This document shows, one piece after another, positions 60,601 through 64,000 of a DNA stretch of 64,000 nt. This DNA comes from Amoebophrya sp. A120. Its lineage: Eukaryota; Sar; Dinophyceae; Syndiniales; Amoebophryaceae. The position numbers were made by a program, and so were the translations under genes. The stretch lies in NCBI GenBank assembly GCA_905178155.1, contig CAJINV010000018.1, positions 724,609-788,608 of the forward strand, written 5' to 3'. Each line of letters starts with the position of its first letter. Position 1 is the stretch's first letter. The notes under the pieces were generated by a model. That model ran no database searches. It was not told the origin of the DNA and saw only the letters and a list, made by a program, of their open reading frames with translations.

Positions 60601-63148
60601 CACGGGCCGCCTTTGCTTCTTGGCAACGCACCCTGCAGCAAAGACGTGCGTCTCTACTTTAGGCTTTGACAGAGAGCGTCCCCATCCAAATGGCACCGCG
60701 CAAGTGCTAGCCTTTCAACTACCCGGAACACTGACTGCCTGGTGTCCTCCTCGTGTTCTTCATACGCCCCTTAATTCATGCATCTGCATCACGCCACGCA
60801 ATACAGATTCACTGCAAATTCACCCTTCTCTATGCTAACGACCGTTGAAGACATAAATTAGGACGATCCTCCAGCACCTGTTCGTTGTCGTCATCGTGTA
60901 GCTCTCGATCCGCAAAAGCCCCTCTGGCATTGGACGATGAAGAATTGGAAACATCGAAAACATATCATGTGCAAAAGTATATATAGCACTCGTAGTAAAT
61001 TGCAATACTGCCTGACAGATGATCTATCCGTGTAGTCTAGTTGCGCTTATGCCAATCAACATAGAAACTCCACTTTTCATGCCAAGCAAGCTTGTATAAA
61101 TACAATTTTATTTGCTCGTACGTCGATAAGTACTTCTGCAACGGATAAAAAACGGCGCAAGACGCGGGGAGGCGATCGCGTTGCTTGTTCAGGATCTTCA
61201 TGCGGGGGCGTAGTCGTGCTGGGCGATGTAGTCTCCGCCGGTTGCATGATCGGGATGCTTGCACCGTGGACCATGCTGTAGTCGTGTTTCCCTCTTTGCC
61301 TTTCGTCGTCGTCCGTCGTCGTCTTTATTCCAGGAGCGCTTTGAGCGACATGATCATGTTCATGCTGGTCGTCCATTTCTTTGTCACCTACTTCGTGTGC
61401 TTCCCTCGACCCAACAACTGAAGGTGAATTTTCTCGCGAGCTCTCAGCACCACGCGGACGATCCTTGAACACCTGTTCCTGGTCGTCATCCTGTAGTTAT
61501 CCTGTGCAAAAGTATCGCACTCGTACAAATGCAAGTCTTGCATTACAAATCTTGTTCCCAAGGCAAATCTGCATTACAAATTTTATTTCTCATGCGGAGG
61601 AAATTTGTAATGCATTTATACGAGTACGATACTTTTGCAATTCATAGTAGCTCTCGATCCGCAAAAGCCCCTCTGCTGGGCGAAACGCTGCACTTTGTTA
61701 TGGATGTGTCAGAGTTGAAATCGACAAAGTTGAAATAATTTGTCATGCATAAAATGGATGCCAGTTGGAACCCAGTTTCTAAGTGGCGCATGACAAATCT
61801 TGGTGGCCCCTAAATCCAGTTTGTCATGCTGTTTAGGCAAAGAAGAGCGATTTTCTCACGCTACTCTAGCAGCTCGAGCTGTAGCCCCAAACAGGCTTAC
61901 AATCGGCTCTGCAACACACGTGCCGCGGGTCATGCATTTTATGCGTCGCAAATTATTTCAACTCTGACGATTTCAAACCTGACGCTTCCATATTTGTGAC
62001 GAAGCTCGTATACGTTCGCCGGACCGCACCGTCCGCATCGCACTGCAGAGCCGGTTATCAAATGCAAATATGTTTGTCTGGGCCTGGAAGTAGATTTGGG
62101 GAGTTGTTTGTCATGCAAATTGTACATGGCCTCCGATGCCTGTGATGCATTTTCTAGCGTCACAGCTTTCATCACAGAGTAGGTTTGCTCATGCCTCTTC
62201 TGCATGATAAAAAATGCCCTCTGTGAGCGGCAACAATCTGAGCGCCTTTGGCCTCTCATGCAATACAGATTTTTTTGTGATCGACACCTAGCATCACAAA
62301 TCCAATTCTTTCCAGACCCAGACATATTTGCAATGCATACCTCTAGCACCTGTTCCTGGTCGTCATCGTGTAGTTATCCTGTGCAAAAGTATCGCACTCG
62401 TACAAATGCAAGTCTTGCATTACAAATCTTGTTCCCAAGGCAAATCTGCATTACAAATTTTATTTCTCATGCGGAGGAAATTTGTAATGCATTTATACGA
62501 GTACGATACTTTTGCAATTCATAGTAGTTCTCGATCCGCAAAAGCCCCTCTGCTGGGCGAAACGCTGCACTTTGTGACGAAGCTCGTATACGTTCGGCGG
62601 ACCGCACCGTCGGCATCGTACTGCAGAGCCGGTGGCTCGCCCGGTAGCTCCTCACAGAAATGCTCCAAGGCTTCAATCACCTGGCTCACGGTTTCGTTGG
62701 GTGCCTTCAGCTTGGCAAATTCGGACGGGATGACGAATTCGACGCCGGCGGGCGGTTTTGACGATGAGGATGTTGACGCTTGCATTTGCGAGGACCCAGT
62801 GTGAGATGTTTGCTGGACTTCTTCTTGTCCATCGTTCTTGTCGTCCCCTCCGGATTCGGATGTATTGCCTCCTGTAGGAGTAGGCGGAGCCCCCGGGGAC
62901 GAATTTTTCTCGTCTGAGCCGCTAAGCCAGCGCCGGGCGGAGCCGGAGGTCGGTGGTGCGTTTGCGTTTCGCATCGGTCTCGAGGAGCGTCGTGCACCAG
63001 AGGAAAATAAATTACCGGCATGGGAAGCAGGAGCGACCCGCGAACCGGTGCTCCTACAGCTGGTGGTCGTGCACCCGACCAGAGATACAGAAACTCTCGT
63101 TGCATTTTTCAAATGAACTAGTCTGGAAGATGACACCAAAAGCGGCAT
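57662..63148 (-). CDS. Leucine-rich-repeat protein with duplicated N-terminal modules
   Basis: Tentative single gene; stop at 57662, start ATG at 63148 (MPLLVSSSRLVHLKNATRVS) or 63193. The first 85 residues are basic and serine-rich with RRWLSGSDEK, like a mitochondrial presequence. Then comes SQVIEALEHFCEELPGEPPA and ALQYDADGAVRRTYTSFVTK. A module beginning RGAFADREL and containing DDDQEQVFKDRP and HEDPEQA follows in several tandem copies. The C-terminal third is ribonuclease-inhibitor-type leucine-rich repeats: LSDLDFLIVAKLLRFAPNGS, YITTLNLNDNAGGDRGLEFL, LKSLFLSNNHISDPKAVQRL, LQTLELRKNRIDDEAVAFLA, LFLTKNEISDAGAVKLLTAV. Excising introners joins ENSGLQ-DLFLTKNE and VLRRF-FDVSNSP. Function unknown; LRRs usually bind proteins. 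Confidence 0.65.
58156..58453. mobile_element. Introner, unassigned family, in the LRR gene
   Basis: 298 bp, TSD TTGCA. Ends TATCCACGAGAAGGGAGC and CAGTTTCTATTTCGTA are poorly matched to each other. Removal joins LRENSGLQ-DLFLTKNEI in frame. Confidence 0.75.
58700..58961. mobile_element. Introner, family C
   Basis: 262 bp, TSD GTCCC. Removal joins VLVPQQG-RGPAPGDVG in the LRR gene. Confidence 0.9.
59040..59062. repeat. (CAT)n microsatellite encoding polyaspartate
   Basis: About seven CAT units. On the minus strand they encode an Asp run in the LRR gene (GCPLHDDDDDDDAETAF). Confidence 0.85.
59185..59320. mobile_element. Introner, family K (left end uncertain)
   Basis: The right end GGGAAATTTGTATTGCATA and the inner GGCAAAACTTGGCTTCGATC match the copy at 38955. 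The left boundary and TSD were not found. It follows LNDNAGGDRGLEFLVDH of the LRR gene. Confidence 0.65.
59508..59697. mobile_element. Decayed introner, family A
   Basis: 190 bp. Ends TATCACGTGCAAAGG and CTTCTGCAACGGATA. Removal joins PPCVLRRF-FDVSNSPSS. It shares sequence along its length with the element at 60963, so both descend from one copy that was duplicated with its exon. Confidence 0.65.
60037..60856. mobile_element. 820-bp transposon-like intron with 8-bp target-site duplication
   Basis: It is flanked by ATTAGGAC on both sides (60029-60036, 60857-60864). The termini form an imperfect inverted repeat of about 50 bp: CTTTAACACCCGGTAGCATG at the left and CTTCAACGGTCGTTAGCATA on the complement of the right end. 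An 8-bp TSD with TIRs is typical of hAT-type non-autonomous elements. Removal with one TSD joins EDRPN-DVVQDAPG, matching the paralogous KDRPHDVAQGAPG, so it is either spliced or disrupts the gene. GC-rich, no coding capacity. Confidence 0.75.
60963..61147. mobile_element. Decayed introner, family A
   Basis: 185 bp. Ends TATCATGTGCAAAAGTATAT and ACTTCTGCAACGGATA. Paralogue of 59508-59697. Confidence 0.65.
61498..61646. mobile_element. Introner, family A
   Basis: 149 bp, flanks GTAGT/GTAGC. By eye identical base for base to the copy at 62375. Unoccupied paralogous sites (CTGTAGCTCTCG, GTGTAGCTCTCG) are near 59950 and 60898. Confidence 0.92.
61699..61993. mobile_element. Introner, family E, with paralogous empty site
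   Basis: 295 bp, perfect TSD TTTGT (61694-61698, 61994-61998). The duplicated copy at 62561-62580 reads GCACTTTGTGACGA with a single TTTGT, the exact pre-insertion site. Confidence 0.95.
62056..62339. mobile_element. Introner, family C, at a duplication junction
   Basis: 284 bp. The left flank CCGGT and right flank CCTCT do not match, unlike most copies. The element sits where copy 1 of the tandem duplication ends and copy 2 begins. Confidence 0.82.
62375..62523. mobile_element. Introner, family A
   Basis: 149 bp, perfect TSD GTAGT. Identical twin of 61498-61646. In the N-terminal coding part of the LRR gene, after RGAFADREL. Confidence 0.93.
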
Positions 63149-63771
63149 CGGGCAGGAGACGCCAAAATTCTGATCACCCTCTTGATGCAGCAACTGCTAC
63201 TAAACTTGCATGCCTCCACAGACAAAAAAAGTCATCTTTATTATGGAAAACTCGCCATGAATCGAAAACTTTTCTGCACGCGAGAGGGAGGCAGTAGAGA
63301 AACAAACTACGTACTGCTTCCGAGTTACAGGACGAAGAAGACAGAACAAGAACAGCCCAACATAGTATGTAACTACTCGCGAGTTAGTTTCTCGGCGATC
63401 GTCCTCATTTATTTTTCCATCACGTCGTCGAGCAGAAACATTCATTCGCATCGATCATGCTTTAAACGATTATGATCATTTCATCCTACAAGTAGCAGAA
63501 ACATCAAGCAGCGAAAGGAAAGCGACAGGAAGAGTCGTCTGGTGGCATTAGCTGCTGCATTCTTGCTATTGTACGGGTCCGCTTCCTGTTCTAGCAACCT
63601 GTCATTCAGAAGCAGATCGACGAAATTAAAAGATGTAAAACTCCTGCACAGCGAAATTTGTTGGCGGGTGTCTACTTAGCACTATTGCGATACTTGCAGC
63701 AAAATTTCCACCAACGTATGATTTCTGTGGTTTTATTTTTTATACATTAGTTGTACTAGCACTTAACATCT
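63149..63771. other. Intergenic region upstream of the LRR gene
   Basis: No gene or introner seen. Open frames on both strands (for example plus 63182-63475) have no motif. Confidence 0.45.
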
Positions 63772-63896
63772 TCAGTCGTCGTCTTTTGACACCCGCCCTC
63801 CCGCACCGACGAAATCTTTCCAGAATCGCAGGTCGTGCTTACCGAGAACCAAGCATTCGAAGCACATTCTGCAGTCTCCCAACAGGGAGAAAACCG
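63772..63896 (-). CDS. 3' exon of a further gene (partial)
   Basis: Downstream of the truncated introner the minus strand reads VFSLLGDCRMCFECLVLG and continues LRFWKDFVGAGGRVSKDDD to a stop at 63772. A GTAAGC follows LVLG, so the exon may instead end there with a canonical donor. No family was recognised. Confidence 0.35.
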
Positions 63897-64000
63897 TATG
63901 CATTGCAAAAGCAAAGAAAGCACTGCACCGCACTAGCAGAAATTGCATGACAGATTTTGCCAAGAAAAAAATTGGAATTTCTCATGCTGATTCACATAGA
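63897..64000. mobile_element. Introner, family A (cut by window edge)
   Basis: The left end TATGCATTGCAAAAGCA and internal GCATGACAGATTTTGCC are typical. The right end lies outside the window. Confidence 0.75.

Larger units (their letters stand above)
59470..61500. repeat. Tandem duplication inside the LRR gene
   Basis: Segments 59470-60036 and 60857-61500 are diverged copies. They share ACGGATAAAAAACGGCGC, TCAGGATCTTCATGCGGGGG, GTAGCTCTCGATCCGCAAAA and the decayed introner. They encode repeated modules (RGAFADREL, EDRP, HEDPEQA, LRRF). Confidence 0.8.
61472..62640. repeat. Recent tandem duplication with filled and empty introner sites
   Basis: Copy 1 (about 61472-62055) and copy 2 (about 62345-62633) share the stretch from CACCTGTTCCTGGTCGTCAT through a family A introner to ACTGCAGAGCCGGT. 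Copy 1 additionally contains a family E introner at 61699 that copy 2 lacks, and a family C introner sits at the junction. Confidence 0.88.

Noticed and set aside
62519-62700. Acyl-CoA synthetase N-terminus suggested by PALQYDADGAVRRTYTSF
   Set aside because: The phrase resembles 'rpAL.y...TY.ef' of AMP-binding enzymes, but no downstream AMP-binding motif follows; the gene leads into leucine-rich repeats.

Overview
The window comes from a nuclear eukaryotic genome with intron-dense genes. Every gene I can support reads on the minus strand. The most distinctive feature is a set of about 77 short elements (mostly 110-320 bp) with terminal inverted repeats. They begin TAT and end ATA, and most are flanked by a perfect 5-bp target-site duplication (TSD). 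Where I joined the flanking codons, deleting the element plus one TSD copy restored the reading frame, so the elements act as introns ('introners'). Non-canonical introners of this kind are known from dinoflagellate relatives, notably the parasitic syndinian Amoebophrya. I infer an alveolate of that kind from this pattern; no taxonomic marker gene is present.

Layout. Positions 1-838 hold the end of a minus-strand gene that runs off the left edge. A long stretch without a supportable gene follows. Positions 3707-50650 are one giant VPS13-like bridge-type lipid-transfer gene, starting at 50650 and stopping at 3707. I resolve about 69 exons and 68 introns, 59 of them introners, and estimate about 7,500 residues. 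The N-terminal chorein segment, the central body with low-complexity inserts, the VAB-type region, the glycine-rich C-terminal helices and the C-terminal PH-like domain are all recognisable. One of its introners (14947-21576) has grown to 6.6 kb through a nested, T-poor insertion. Another intron holds a 440-bp foldback palindrome (5431-5869). Positions 50651-53088 show no gene. Positions 53089-56842 are a protein with an RD-rich stretch and a C-terminal RGG tail, whose introns mix canonical GT-AG (one with GTAAGT) and introners. Positions 57662-63148 are a leucine-rich-repeat protein whose N-terminal half was enlarged by tandem duplications. It carries introners inserted before and after those duplications and an 820-bp transposon-like intron with an 8-bp TSD. 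A further minus-strand gene is cut by the right edge (63772-64000).

The genes do not form a pathway. The unifying theme is massive, apparently recent intron gain by non-autonomous transposable elements. One tandem duplicate preserves an exact empty site next to its filled copy. Only three of the 56 perfect TSDs allow any GT-AG register, and family A elements occur equally in both orientations inside the VPS13 gene. Splicing therefore probably depends on something other than standard splice-site sequence, such as pairing of the terminal repeats. No transposase, rRNA, tRNA or CRISPR was found.
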